From Acidobacteriota bacterium (lineage in GTDB: Bacteria; Acidobacteriota; Blastocatellia; RBC074): 42,838 bases of DNA. The translations under genes were made by a program, and so were the position numbers. The DNA lies in the NCBI GenBank assembly GCA_016789605.1, contig JAEUQO010000410.1, positions 1 to 42,838 on the forward strand. Reading direction: 5' to 3'. The notes beneath the pieces were generated by a model. It had not been told where the DNA came from. It was given only the letters and a program-made list of their open reading frames with translations, and made no database searches. This document shows positions 24,180 through 33,140 of this stretch, piece after piece (position 1 is the stretch's first letter; every line of letters starts with the position of its first letter).

Positions 24180-24356
24180 CTAGGAAATGCTTTGGTTCGC
24201 AGCCGCCAGCTTGTTGTTGATCTTGCCAAAAATCGAGCTAATGCTCTGTCCCATCGTGGTCAGCACAAAAACAGCCGCCGCGCCGATGAGCACCAACAGC
24301 AATGAATATTCCACGATGTCCTGACCTTGCTCGTCTTTGATAAACTCTTTAATCAT
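24180..24356 (-). CDS. flp: Flp-type pilin (major subunit)
   Basis: A 58-residue prepilin, easily missed for its size. The ATG at 24354-24356 follows the strong ribosome site GGAGGAATCT. The head MIKEFIKDEQGQD is followed by the Flp motif IVEYSLLLVLIGAAAVFVLTTMG, with the conserved Glu-Tyr pair. The cleavage site is probably around the Gly of EQG. The tail is SISSIFGKINNKLAAANQSIS. It is first in the minus-strand Tad block, as expected for the most highly expressed component, and is transcribed from the 557-bp intergenic region to its right. Confidence 0.95.
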   Translation of the reverse strand: MIKEFIKDEQGQDIVEYSLLLVLIGAAAVFVLTTMGQSISSIFGKINNKLAAANQSIS

Positions 24357-24913
24357 AGATTCCTCCTGTCTTGCCTGGTTACGGTTTGCAAAACTTAAAA
24401 GTTGTTTGGTTGTGCGGATGTAACGTAGGGGAAGTGTCGAATCCGTTGGAACAACCAGCGAAATGGGCGAAGATGGTTGTAACGACTTCTGCTGCTTGGC
24501 CGCAACCCTGTCACCCGGTTTTTCAGCTTTTCATCCAGATCAACGCACAAGAGATAAAGCGGCAAACTACTTTCCGTTCCTATCTCCAGGCGCATCCCCC
24601 CTGACGCAAGCTTCAGCATGATATAGATAACCTCAATTTTTCTGGGGGGGCCGACTGGTTAGATGCTGTAAAGACCGGATCTGCATTGGCAATCAAAAAT
24701 TGATCAACGCAGTTACGACAAGGAGCAGAAAAAACGCGCGCATTGTAGCCTCAAGATGAGGATTGATCAAGCAAAAAGTCCAACAGAAAAACATAGGCTG
24801 ATTTGATTCAGTCAAAAAGCTGGAAAGGTGATTTTTTCCCTGTAAGAGCCACGACTTTATCTGCTAGCCTAACTTTTTGAATTGGGTACAATGCCCCGCC
24901 CCCAGATTACCCA
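24357..24913. other. Divergent intergenic region between flp and the membrane-protein genes
   Basis: This 557-bp region must hold the promoter(s) for the Tad locus (minus) and for the plus-strand genes. It contains two copies of the palindrome TTGATCAA (24700-24707 and 24763-24770), 63 bp apart, which is close to six helical turns, so they could be operator sites. It also has a C/G homopolymer run near 24640-24650. I could not assign a confident sigma-70 or sigma-54 promoter to flp. No supported gene lies here. Confidence 0.5.
24887..24892 (+). promoter_or_regulatory. Candidate -10 box (TACAAT) for the first PTPS-related gene
   Basis: TACAAT lies 21 bp before the ATG at 24914 and would start transcription about 15 nt ahead of it. 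The -35 region is weak, and no Shine-Dalgarno is visible before the ATG, so the message may be nearly leaderless. Confidence 0.3.
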
Positions 24914-26722
24914 ATGACTCAACGCACTCTTTTTTCAAAAATTCCTTTGTTGCAAAAGACTTCCTGGCAACAGGCAATCGCCAATTCAGGCCTCTGGCTG
25001 TTCACAACTTTTTTGCTAAGTGTTTGGCGTCTAAGGCACCCAGCCTTTGGCTTGCAAGGGGATTTGCCAGTGCACTACCACATATTGCGCTCCTTCGCGC
25101 ACAGCCAAGCTGAAGGAGATTGGTTTCCGCGTTGGGCAGGTCTTCTTGATGGAGGACACGGTGACGCCTTATTCACATTTTACCCACCACTTGGCTACTG
25201 GATAGGCTCACCCCTCATAAACGTTTTTGGCGTTGGGGTTTTGAGCTCGCTCAAAATCACCAGCGTGATCTCGTTTCTATTGGCACAATTTGGAGCCTAC
25301 AAATTTGCGCGCGCATTTTTTTCGCCCCGCACAAGCTTAATAGTCTCTGGCAGTTATGTACTCTTGCCGGCACTTCCTCTCATCACGCTCCATCGCGCCT
25401 TTCTGGCGAATGCAATGGCGCTAAGTCTGGTGCCGTTTGTTCTGCTAGGCGCACACAGATTACTGCACGACGCCCGTCCGCGGCGTGGAGCCCTGATCTT
25501 CGTCAGCAGTTTTGGCCTGTTGATTCTGACGCACGCCATCACCAGTTATCTTTGCGGAGTCGCGCTCCTTCTGCTGGTTGTGTGCTATTTGCCGCAAGCG
25601 CGCTGGCGTAGCCTATATCATCTGACACTGGCGGGCCTGTCCACCCTCGCAGTCACGGCATTTTTTTGGTGGCCACAGCGTGATGAAATTGACTGGGTTC
25701 AAGTCGGTCTGCAAGTCGTGCAGCAAGATTATCGCCATTACTTCTTATTTGCAGAGGCTGCCAACGACAGTGCCTATCGCCAAGCGTGGGCCGGGCTCAA
25801 TCTCATCACCAGCTTCATTACCCTGGCGCAAACGGCGCTGGCATTGTTGCTAGGAATTTCGTGCTGGCGCGCGGTCAGCCGGCAAAACTCAAACGAGGCC
25901 GACAAAACGAATCTTCTCTATAAACCTCTCGTACTTTTTGGGCTGGCTCTTGCCGCAACCGGATTCTTCCTATCCCTTCCGTTGTCGGATGTATTCTGGC
26001 GTTATGTCCCCGGTCTCAAATTTGTGCAGTTTCCCTGGCGCTTTCAACCGATTGTTGCGCTCGGTTGTGGGTTGCTGGCGGCAATATCCTGGGAACTGAA
26101 GACGCAAAACAATCGCCGCTGGCGTCTACTACTTACGCTTTCTCTCCCTTGGCTTGTTTTGATCAATGGCGTGTTCACGCTGTCCATCACCCGTCTGAAT
26201 GAGCCAACCATCACGCGCGCACAAGTGGCAACGGTATTGAATCCACAACCGCTACCTGCAATTTCACAAGACGAAAGCCGCCGTCTGTTGAATGAAAACA
26301 ATCTACGGTACCTGCCTTATACCGCCAATCAGGTCTACTTTCGCCCACAAGGCGCAGAGCTGACACTTTACCCGCCAGCGGAACAACCGGGCGGGCTGAC
26401 CATTCTCGCCGGACAGGGCAATGTCGCCGTCAAAAAGCTATTTTCAGCGCAGCGTGAATTCCAAATCGAAGCCGCAGAACCATTGCGCGCGCGTCTGGAA
26501 ACCTATTGGTATCCGCATTGGGTCGTCCGCCTGGACGGGCGCGAAATCACGCCACAAAAAGAAGCCAATAGCGGTTTGATGCTGCTAGATATCCCGACGG
26601 GTTCTCACACGGTGACACTCTCATTTGAAGTGCGCACAGGTTCGGAACGGCTGGCGCGCTGGTTGTCACTGTTGTCAGGAATTGTGTTGCTGGGCTGGGC
26701 GCTATGGAAAAGGAAGGCATGA
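24914..26722 (+). CDS. PTPS-related polytopic membrane protein, copy 1
   Basis: A 602-residue protein with about 11-12 membrane helices, beginning at residues 28-40. The first long extracytoplasmic loop carries FGLQGDLPVHYHILRSFAHSQAEGDWFPRWAGLLDGG in two parts, the hallmark of the 6-pyruvoyl-tetrahydropterin-synthase-related membrane family. The family name does not imply pterin chemistry, and the fold looks like GT-C glycosyltransferases. A C-terminal soluble domain (about 490-580, ARLETYWYPHWVVRLDG) resembles YfhO-like carbohydrate-binding beta domains. It is the first gene of a plus-strand run and overlaps its paralogue by four bases. The substrate is unknown; a role in surface polysaccharide or lipid glycosylation is inferred. 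Confidence 0.8.
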   Translation: MTQRTLFSKIPLLQKTSWQQAIANSGLWLFTTFLLSVWRLRHPAFGLQGDLPVHYHILRSFAHSQAEGDWFPRWAGLLDGGHGDALFTFYPPLGYWIGSPLINVFGVGVLSSLKITSVISFLLAQFGAYKFARAFFSPRTSLIVSGSYVLLPALPLITLHRAFLANAMALSLVPFVLLGAHRLLHDARPRRGALIFVSSFGLLILTHAITSYLCGVALLLLVVCYLPQARWRSLYHLTLAGLSTLAVTAFFWWPQRDEIDWVQVGLQVVQQDYRHYFLFAEAANDSAYRQAWAGLNLITSFITLAQTALALLLGISCWRAVSRQNSNEADKTNLLYKPLVLFGLALAATGFFLSLPLSDVFWRYVPGLKFVQFPWRFQPIVALGCGLLAAISWELKTQNNRRWRLLLTLSLPWLVLINGVFTLSITRLNEPTITRAQVATVLNPQPLPAISQDESRRLLNENNLRYLPYTANQVYFRPQGAELTLYPPAEQPGGLTILAGQGNVAVKKLFSAQREFQIEAAEPLRARLETYWYPHWVVRLDGREITPQKEANSGLMLLDIPTGSHTVTLSFEVRTGSERLARWLSLLSGIVLLGWALWKRKA

Positions 26723-28518
26723 CAAACTGGACGGCAGAACCATTTGCTTGGGGTTCAGGGGCATCCGTGTCCTGGCGTTGGATTGCGCTCACCGCGCTGC
26801 TGTGGGTAGTTGTCAGTGCATTGCTGCTCGTTTCCTGGTTCAAAAATCCTGCCTTCGGATTGCAAGGCGATGTGCCCTTGCACTATCACCTGACTCGTTC
26901 GTTTGCGCGCAGTCTTGCCGAAGGAGATTGGTTTCCGCGCTGGGCAGGCTTACTTGATGGCGGTCGCGGCGACGCGGTTTTCACCTTTTACGGGCCGCTG
27001 TATTACTGGCTGACCGGAGGAATTGCGGTTCTCTTTGGGGTCAGCCTGCTTTCCGCGTTGAAGTGTGTGCTGTTTCTCAGCACATTTTTGGCTCAGGCTT
27101 GCGCCTACTTCCTTGCGCGCGAGTTTTGGGATCGAAAGCCCAGCTTGCTGGCATCTGTGGCGTATGTCCTGCTGCCCGCATTTCCCTTGCTGGCGCTGAA
27201 TCGGAGTTTTCTGCCGAATTCACTGGCAATAAGCGTTGCGCCGTTGGTGCTGCTTGGTGGTCATCGGCTACTGACAAACGTCAAACCGTGGCGCGGTTTG
27301 ACGTTGCTCTGTTTAGGCCTGAGCGCCGTAATTCTGACGCACGCCATCACAACGTATCTTTGTGCCGTCTTGCTCGGCTTACAGCTACTCAGTTCCTGGC
27401 GACGCGTCACGTGGCGCAACGTCGTTTGGCTCGCCCTGGCAGGAATTTTGACTTTGGCGCTGACGGCGTTTTTCTGGGTGCCACAGATCGTTGAATTGCA
27501 CTGGGTACCGATTGGCAACGAACTGCCACACGATTATCACAGCTATTTTTTGTTCGCGCCTGCTGCGGATGACACGCCTTACCGACGCGAATGGGCCGCA
27601 CTAAATCAAATTGCCAGCATCATCACCTTGGCACAAACAGCCCTGGCTTTTGGGTTGGCGTTGCTCTGCCGCCGCACGAAAAGCGCCGCTGGCAAAACGC
27701 TCCCCTTATGGCTTTGCGTCCTCATCGCAGCCTTCGGCCTGTTTATTTCCTTGCCCAGCTCAGAATTCGCCTGGCGCTCGTTGCCAGGCTTGCACGTCAT
27801 GCAATTTCCCTGGCGCTGGCAAGCATTTGTCGCGTTGGCGATAGCCCTGCTTTTGGCACAAACGCTCGCGCACTGGCCAGAATTTGGACGCCGAGAACGG
27901 GTGTTGTCCTCCGCCTTGCTGACCTGGATTTTGGCGCTTAACGTAGTGTTGACGTTCTCAATCGCGCGCAGCCGCCAACAACTCCTCACATCCGCTGACT
28001 GGACTCAATCGGTCTTGCAAACCGGTGTGCTGCCGGCCGAAACCGCTCAGCGCGGAGCGCCAGATGTGCAATCAAAGCTGCAAGCGGCGACACGCAGCGC
28101 CAATCAAATTTATTTCCGGCCTCGTTTCGCCGAACAGACTTATTACCTGCCCACGGACCAACCCGGAGGGCTGACAATCCTGAGCGGAAACGGCCAGGTG
28201 CGACAGCAAAGCTTACAAATCCGCCAGCGTGCGTTCATGCTTGAAGCTGTCGAACCATTGCGCGTGCGTGTCGAAACCTATGCCTATCCCCACTGGGTAG
28301 CCCGACTGGACGGACAAGAAGTTGCCATTGATAAAGAAGCAGAAAGTGGCCTGATGCATTTTGCATTACCGCCGGGCAACCATACACTTTCGTTGACCTA
28401 CGAAGTTCGCGCGCCTGCTGAACGGGCAGCCAGTCTGTTTTCGCTGTTGACCTGGCTTGCATCGGGCGCGATCTGGCTCCGGGTCCAAATTCGCCAACGC
28501 CGTCCCCCCAAGACTTAA
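26719..28518 (+). CDS. PTPS-related polytopic membrane protein, copy 2
   Basis: A 599-residue paralogue of the preceding protein, with the same layout and long shared stretches (FGLQGD, AEGDWFPRWAGLLDGG, FVQFPWR against VMQFPWR, TYAYPHWVARLDGQE). The ATG at 26719 is preferred over one 15 bases upstream because it makes an ATGA overlap with the previous stop and follows the ribosome site AAAGGAAGG. A tandem gene duplication followed by divergence is the simplest history. The two may form a heterodimer or act on successive sugars, which is inference. The gene ends 18 bp before the PIG-V-like gene. Confidence 0.8.
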   Translation: MTNWTAEPFAWGSGASVSWRWIALTALLWVVVSALLLVSWFKNPAFGLQGDVPLHYHLTRSFARSLAEGDWFPRWAGLLDGGRGDAVFTFYGPLYYWLTGGIAVLFGVSLLSALKCVLFLSTFLAQACAYFLAREFWDRKPSLLASVAYVLLPAFPLLALNRSFLPNSLAISVAPLVLLGGHRLLTNVKPWRGLTLLCLGLSAVILTHAITTYLCAVLLGLQLLSSWRRVTWRNVVWLALAGILTLALTAFFWVPQIVELHWVPIGNELPHDYHSYFLFAPAADDTPYRREWAALNQIASIITLAQTALAFGLALLCRRTKSAAGKTLPLWLCVLIAAFGLFISLPSSEFAWRSLPGLHVMQFPWRWQAFVALAIALLLAQTLAHWPEFGRRERVLSSALLTWILALNVVLTFSIARSRQQLLTSADWTQSVLQTGVLPAETAQRGAPDVQSKLQAATRSANQIYFRPRFAEQTYYLPTDQPGGLTILSGNGQVRQQSLQIRQRAFMLEAVEPLRVRVETYAYPHWVARLDGQEVAIDKEAESGLMHFALPPGNHTLSLTYEVRAPAERAASLFSLLTWLASGAIWLRVQIRQRRPPKT

Positions 28519-28536
28519 ACCTGCATTTCAACGCGC

Positions 28537-29655
28537 ATGCGCCAACCACTCATTCAAGACTCTGCGGTCAAGACAGCGTTCCTCTGGACGCTGGCAATGC
28601 GATTGTTTTATTCAACGATTGGCGCGCTCGCCGCGCCATATCTGAAACTCGATCCCGCGCTGATTCGCAGCAATGATTTGACCGACAATTTGCTGACACG
28701 CGACACAGGTTGGACGTATCGCTGGCTCGGTGTTTGGGAACGATTCGACACGCTGTGGTATTTGCACATCGCGGCACACGGATACGACCGCCCCGACGCA
28801 GTCGTGTTCTTTCCGTTTTATCCGCTGTTGATCAAGCTGCTCGGCTGGCCGTTGCGCTCGCCGTTGCTGGCGGCGCTGCTGATTTCGACTGTGGCCAGCT
28901 TCTTTTTGTTGTGGGGGCTGCAAAAACTGCTCAGCCTTGACCTGCCCTCAGAAACCGTTCGCCGCACGATCTTGCTGTTGCTGCTGTGGCCCTCCAGCTT
29001 CATTCTTTTTGTCGGTTATCCCGAAGCCTTGTTGCTCGCCTTCCTGATTTGGGCGGTGTACTGCGCTCGCCAGCAACGCTGGTGGTGGGCGGGCGTGCTG
29101 GGTCTATTGGCGGGTTTGACCAAAGCCGCCGGGCTTTGCGTCATCGTCCCGCTGGCCGTGCTGGCGTGGCGCAAACGAGAATGGCGCGCCTGGCCGATCA
29201 GTGTGTCGTTGCTGTCGCCGCTACTGGTGACAGCGCTGATCAAGGTCTCCGGGTTGCCGCTCGCGTCTGATGCTTATCCCAAACACTGGCGCACGGAAAT
29301 CGCATTTCCGCTGGTCACCCTCTGGGCCAGCCTGCACGAAGTCATCACGCAACACGACGCCGTTTTGCTGTTGAACCTGGTGGCGCTGACCGTTGTCTTT
29401 GGCGCAGCGTTTCTCAAACGGCTGAACTGGGAATATACGTTGTTTGCGTTGGCGACGCTGACGTTGTTTTTGACTAAGAAAACCGATCCGTTGTTGCAAA
29501 GCACCAATCGCTATGTGCTGACTGTGTTTCCCGCGTTTGCCAGTTTGGCGATTTGGTTGCGGCATCCGCTGGCGCTGGCGCTCTATTTGTTTCTGGCGTT
29601 GTTGCTGAACCTGGCTCTGCTCTGGTCGTTTTTCGAATGGGCGTTGGTCGTCTGA
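28537..29655 (+). CDS. PIG-V-like mannosyltransferase homologue
   Basis: A 372-residue polytopic protein. The first extracytoplasmic loop contains RFDTLWYLHIAAHGY and the next reads FFPFYPLLIKL. Together these match the PIG-V/GPI-mannosyltransferase II family (WD..WY..IA..GY, then FFP.YPLL), GT-C enzymes that use polyprenyl-phosphate mannose. Bacterial members are thought to modify membrane lipids or glycans. About nine or ten membrane helices follow. There is no strong ribosome site before the ATG at 28537. It is co-directional with the two PTPS-related genes, supporting a shared surface-glycan function. Confidence 0.8.
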   Translation: MRQPLIQDSAVKTAFLWTLAMRLFYSTIGALAAPYLKLDPALIRSNDLTDNLLTRDTGWTYRWLGVWERFDTLWYLHIAAHGYDRPDAVVFFPFYPLLIKLLGWPLRSPLLAALLISTVASFFLLWGLQKLLSLDLPSETVRRTILLLLLWPSSFILFVGYPEALLLAFLIWAVYCARQQRWWWAGVLGLLAGLTKAAGLCVIVPLAVLAWRKREWRAWPISVSLLSPLLVTALIKVSGLPLASDAYPKHWRTEIAFPLVTLWASLHEVITQHDAVLLLNLVALTVVFGAAFLKRLNWEYTLFALATLTLFLTKKTDPLLQSTNRYVLTVFPAFASLAIWLRHPLALALYLFLALLLNLALLWSFFEWALVV

Positions 29656-29670
29656 CAAAGGGGAATTCCT

Positions 29671-31884
29671 GTGGTGTGGTTATTCGCGCTGACGCTCTTT
29701 GTGAGCGCGCTGCTGCTGTTTCTGGTGCAACCCTTGATTGCGCGTATGCTGTTGCCGCTGCTCGGCGGCACACCCGCCGTTTGGAATACCTGTCTCTTCT
29801 TTTTTCAAGCCGTGCTGCTCGCCGGATACGGCTACGCGCATCTGACCAGCAAGTGGTTGAACTGGCGACGCCAGGCAGCCTTGCATAGCGTGTTGTTAGC
29901 AAGCGCGGCGTTGAGTTTGCCGTTGGCTGTTCCCGAACGCTGGCTGTCAGCCTTGCATCCGCAATCGTCGCCTGCGTTGTGGTTGCTGGGCTGTCTGACG
30001 CTGGCCGTCGGACTTCCCTTCTTTGCGGTATCAACCAGCGGACCGCTGTTGCAACGCTGGTTTTCGCAAACGCGCCACGACTCAGCCGGTGACCCCTACT
30101 TTCTTTATGCCGCCAGCAATCTGGGCAGCCTGACCGCTTTGCTCGGGTATCCGTTGTTGATCGAACCGCGCTTGCGTCTGTCTGCGCAAAGCGCGGGCTG
30201 GGGCTTCGGCTATTTTGTGCTGGCCCTGTTGGTCATGGCGTGTGCCTTGGCGTTGTGGCGCAAAGCGAACGACCGTCCTCCGACAGCCGCTGCAGACGAA
30301 ACCGAGCAACCCTCCGCTGAGCAAGATTCCCCACCCAACGCAGCGCAACGATTGCGCTGGGTCGCGCTGGCGTTTGCCCCTACCAGTTTGATGTATGGCG
30401 TGACGACCTATCTGACCACAGATTTGGCTGCGGTGCCGATGCTGTGGGTTTTGCCGCTGGCGCTTTACCTGCTCAGTTTCATTATCGTGTTTGCCCGGCG
30501 GCGCGCTTTGCGCTTGACGCTGCTCAATCTGGCGTTGCCGTTGCTGGCCATCGTGCTGGTCTTTTTGATTTTGACCAAATTGCCGCGCCCGTTGTGGCTG
30601 TTGGGCGGCTTACATTTGCTGTTTCTTTTCTTCGCGGCCACCGTATGCCACGGACGCCTGGCAGAGGAACGCCCGGCGGCGCGCCATCTGACCGAATACT
30701 ATTTGTGGTTGTCGCTGGCCGGAGCGCTCGCCGGATTGTTCAACACGCTGATTGCCCCGCTGATCTTTCAAACGGTTGTTGAATATCCCTTGTCCATCGT
30801 GCTGGTGTTGCTGTTGCGTCCGGCGGAAAAATCCGCAGTCCCGCAACAGTCGTGGCGCGTCATGCTTGGGCCACTGGGAGCGGGAGCCTTGACCGCCGTT
30901 CTGGCAATTTCGCTGCCACGCCTGGGAGTGCCGACCATGATCGCCGTCGTGCTGGCGCTGGTACTGCCGTTGTTGCTGAGTTACGCCTGGACGCGACAGC
31001 CGCTTCGGTTCGCGGTGGCCATCGGCGCCATTATCTTAGGCAGCAGCTTTTTCCAGACGCTCTATTACGGACAAACCCTGTTGGTCGAACGGGGCTTTTT
31101 CGGCGTTTTGCGCGTGGCGCGCGACGCCAGCGGAACCTATCAACAACTCTTCCACGGCAACACCAGCCACGGTCGGCAATTTCTTGATCCGCAACGCCAG
31201 TGCGAGCCATTGTCGTATTACCATCGGCGCGGACCGCTCGGACAAATCTTCGCGACGTTCAGCCAACAAACCACCTCGTCACAAGTCGCGGCGGTCGGAC
31301 TCGGCGCAGGCGCGATGGTTTGCTATGCGACGGCTGAGCAACGCTGGTCGTTTTACGAAATTGATCCCGCCGTCGCACAACTGGCGGACGACGAACGATA
31401 CTTTCGCTATTTGCGACATTGTGCGGCAGCGCCCGTGCAAACAGTACTGGGGGACGCACGATTGCAATTGCGCCACGCCGCTCGTGGACAATATGGCCTG
31501 CTGGTACTTGATGCGTTCAGTTCTGACGCCATCCCCACACATTTGCTCACCCGCGAAGCCTTTACGCTGTATCTGGACAAACTCGCCGACGGCGGTTTGC
31601 TCGTATTGCACACCTCAAACCAGTTTCTGGATTTGCGTCCCGTGGTCGCCGATTTAGCGCAAGATGCCAAGTTGACAGGGTTGGTGCGCACAGACCTCGA
31701 AGCCTCTGACGATCCGCAAGACCAGGGCAAGGAATCTTCGCAATGGATGGTGCTGGCTCGTAGCGCGGCACAACTCGACGCCTTACAGCAGGACAAACGC
31801 TGGCAACCGCTGCCGCAACGCAGCGCTCCGCAAGTTTGGACAGACGATTACTCAAACATCCTGGGCGTTTTCAAATGGCAATGA
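29671..31884 (+). CDS. Membrane-fused spermidine-synthase-like protein
   Basis: A 737-residue protein starting with GTG after AAGGGGAATT. Residues 1-440 hold about 12 membrane helices (FALTLFVSALLLFLVQPLIARMLLPLLGG, split as two segments). Residues 500-735 form a Rossmann methyltransferase-like domain with the SAM-binding loop VAAVGLGAGAMVCYA and LLVLDAFSSDAIPTHLLTREA. This is the architecture of the widespread spermidine-synthase-like membrane proteins of acidobacteria and proteobacteria. Whether the domain makes polyamines or transfers other groups is not known, and the glycine-rich loop is GLGAGA rather than GGGDG of true spermidine synthases. It lies between the glycosyltransferase-like genes and hemW. 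Confidence 0.82.
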   Translation: MVWLFALTLFVSALLLFLVQPLIARMLLPLLGGTPAVWNTCLFFFQAVLLAGYGYAHLTSKWLNWRRQAALHSVLLASAALSLPLAVPERWLSALHPQSSPALWLLGCLTLAVGLPFFAVSTSGPLLQRWFSQTRHDSAGDPYFLYAASNLGSLTALLGYPLLIEPRLRLSAQSAGWGFGYFVLALLVMACALALWRKANDRPPTAAADETEQPSAEQDSPPNAAQRLRWVALAFAPTSLMYGVTTYLTTDLAAVPMLWVLPLALYLLSFIIVFARRRALRLTLLNLALPLLAIVLVFLILTKLPRPLWLLGGLHLLFLFFAATVCHGRLAEERPAARHLTEYYLWLSLAGALAGLFNTLIAPLIFQTVVEYPLSIVLVLLLRPAEKSAVPQQSWRVMLGPLGAGALTAVLAISLPRLGVPTMIAVVLALVLPLLLSYAWTRQPLRFAVAIGAIILGSSFFQTLYYGQTLLVERGFFGVLRVARDASGTYQQLFHGNTSHGRQFLDPQRQCEPLSYYHRRGPLGQIFATFSQQTTSSQVAAVGLGAGAMVCYATAEQRWSFYEIDPAVAQLADDERYFRYLRHCAAAPVQTVLGDARLQLRHAARGQYGLLVLDAFSSDAIPTHLLTREAFTLYLDKLADGGLLVLHTSNQFLDLRPVVADLAQDAKLTGLVRTDLEASDDPQDQGKESSQWMVLARSAAQLDALQQDKRWQPLPQRSAPQVWTDDYSNILGVFKWQ

Positions 31885-31912
31885 GCCGGGCGAACCAGCC
31901 GCTGACGCATGC

Positions 31913-31918
31913 TATACT
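31913..31918 (+). promoter_or_regulatory. Candidate -10 box (TATACT) for hemW
   Basis: TATACT ends 10 bp before the hemW ATG at 31929. The -35 region is poor and no ribosome site is visible, so if used it would give a leaderless message. Evidence is the hexamer match alone. Confidence 0.25.
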
Positions 31919-31928
31919 GCGCGTCTTT

Positions 31929-33071
31929 ATGAACGACCTCGCGGGCATCTATCTACACATTCCGTTTTGCACGACGCGTTGCCATTATTGCAATTTCGCC
32001 ACCGGCGGATATGAATCCGATCTGGCGCAACGATATGTCGCGGCGTTGCGCACAGAAATCACCCGCGCCGACCTCGCCGCGCATCCCGCGCTGCAATCCG
32101 TCAACACCATCTATTTTGGCGGCGGCACGCCCACCACGTTATCCATTGAACAGTTGCACAGCGTGATTGCTCTCTGCCGCGAAACATTCGCCATCGCCGC
32201 TGACACGGAAATCACCTGCGAAGCCAATCCCGGCACGATTTCGGAAGACTTTCTGACGCGGTTGCGCGCCATCGGCGTCAACCGGTTGAGCTTCGGCGTG
32301 CAATCGTTTGACGATGGCGAACTGCAAATGATCGGGCGTTCACACCTGGCAGAAGACGCACGGCAAGCCGTGCGGATGGCGCGCGCCGCCGGATTTGAAA
32401 ACCTGAGCATTGATTTGATCGCCGGTTTGCCCGAACAAAAGATGGAAACGTGGCAGCAAAACCTGAACGAAGCCTTCGCGCTCGAACCGGATCATCTGTC
32501 GGTGTATTTGCTCGAACTGTACAAAGACGCGCCGCTGCTGCATCGCATCAACCGGGGTGAGTTGCGCGCGATTGACGACGAGCTGACAACGGAAATGTAT
32601 TTCGCCCTGAAAGACGAAGCTGAAGCGCACGGGTTTGACCATTACGAAATTTCCAACTGGGCAAAACCCGGATTTGCATCGCGCCACAATCTGAAATACT
32701 GGACGGGTGCGCCGTACTGGGCGTTCGGCGTTTCCGCCGCCGGGTACGACGGCGCGCGGCGTTGGTCAAACACGCGCAACATTCACGAATACCTGACCAA
32801 AATCGAAGCGGGCGAATCGCCCGTCGCCGAAACCGAAACGCTGGATGCCGACGATTTGCAAAGCGAAAATCTGTTCCTGCGCTTGCGCCTGAAAGAAGGC
32901 GTCAATCTGCTCGACCACGAACGGCGTTTCGGCGTAAAGGTAACCGAACGTTACGCAGACGAATTGGCTCGGCTGAGCGAAGCAGGCTTGATCGAACTCA
33001 ACCACGACACACTGAAGATTTCGCGCGCGGGCACGGTGCTCGCCAATGAAGTCTTCGCATCATTCATCTAA
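31929..33071 (+). CDS. hemW: HemW-type radical SAM protein
   Basis: A 380-residue radical SAM protein, a haem chaperone that resembles coproporphyrinogen III dehydrogenase HemN but is regarded as inserting haem into target cytochromes. The motif IPFCTTRCHYCNF supplies the [4Fe-4S] cysteines C14, C18 and C21 (CxxxCxxC). YFGGGTPT, LSFGVQSF and the C-terminal HemN domain (LFLRLRLKEGVNL, FGVKVTERYADEL) complete the family. It lacks the extra cysteine next to the cluster that is typical of HemN, favouring HemW. I chose the ATG at 31929, just ahead of the conserved N-terminus; the frame extends upstream into the previous gene. The c-type cytochromes in this genome give it plausible clients. Confidence 0.9.
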   Translation: MNDLAGIYLHIPFCTTRCHYCNFATGGYESDLAQRYVAALRTEITRADLAAHPALQSVNTIYFGGGTPTTLSIEQLHSVIALCRETFAIAADTEITCEANPGTISEDFLTRLRAIGVNRLSFGVQSFDDGELQMIGRSHLAEDARQAVRMARAAGFENLSIDLIAGLPEQKMETWQQNLNEAFALEPDHLSVYLLELYKDAPLLHRINRGELRAIDDELTTEMYFALKDEAEAHGFDHYEISNWAKPGFASRHNLKYWTGAPYWAFGVSAAGYDGARRWSNTRNIHEYLTKIEAGESPVAETETLDADDLQSENLFLRLRLKEGVNLLDHERRFGVKVTERYADELARLSEAGLIELNHDTLKISRAGTVLANEVFASFI

Positions 33072-33078
33072 CCTCTCC

Positions 33079-33106
33079 CACGAAGGCACACGAAGAAACC
33101 ACGAAG
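33079..33106. repeat. Short CACGAAG repeats
   Basis: Three copies of CACGAAG at 33079-33085, 33089-33095 and 33100-33106 in the 69-bp gap before the aldolase gene. A weaker inverted match to CTTCGCGGGAG follows at about 33127. Similar ACGAAG-rich clusters are scattered in many acidobacterial and planctomycete intergenic regions (general recollection, not checked). Confidence 0.5.
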
Positions 33107-33140
33107 AGTTTTTGATTCCTCGTAAAACTTCGCGGGAGGA

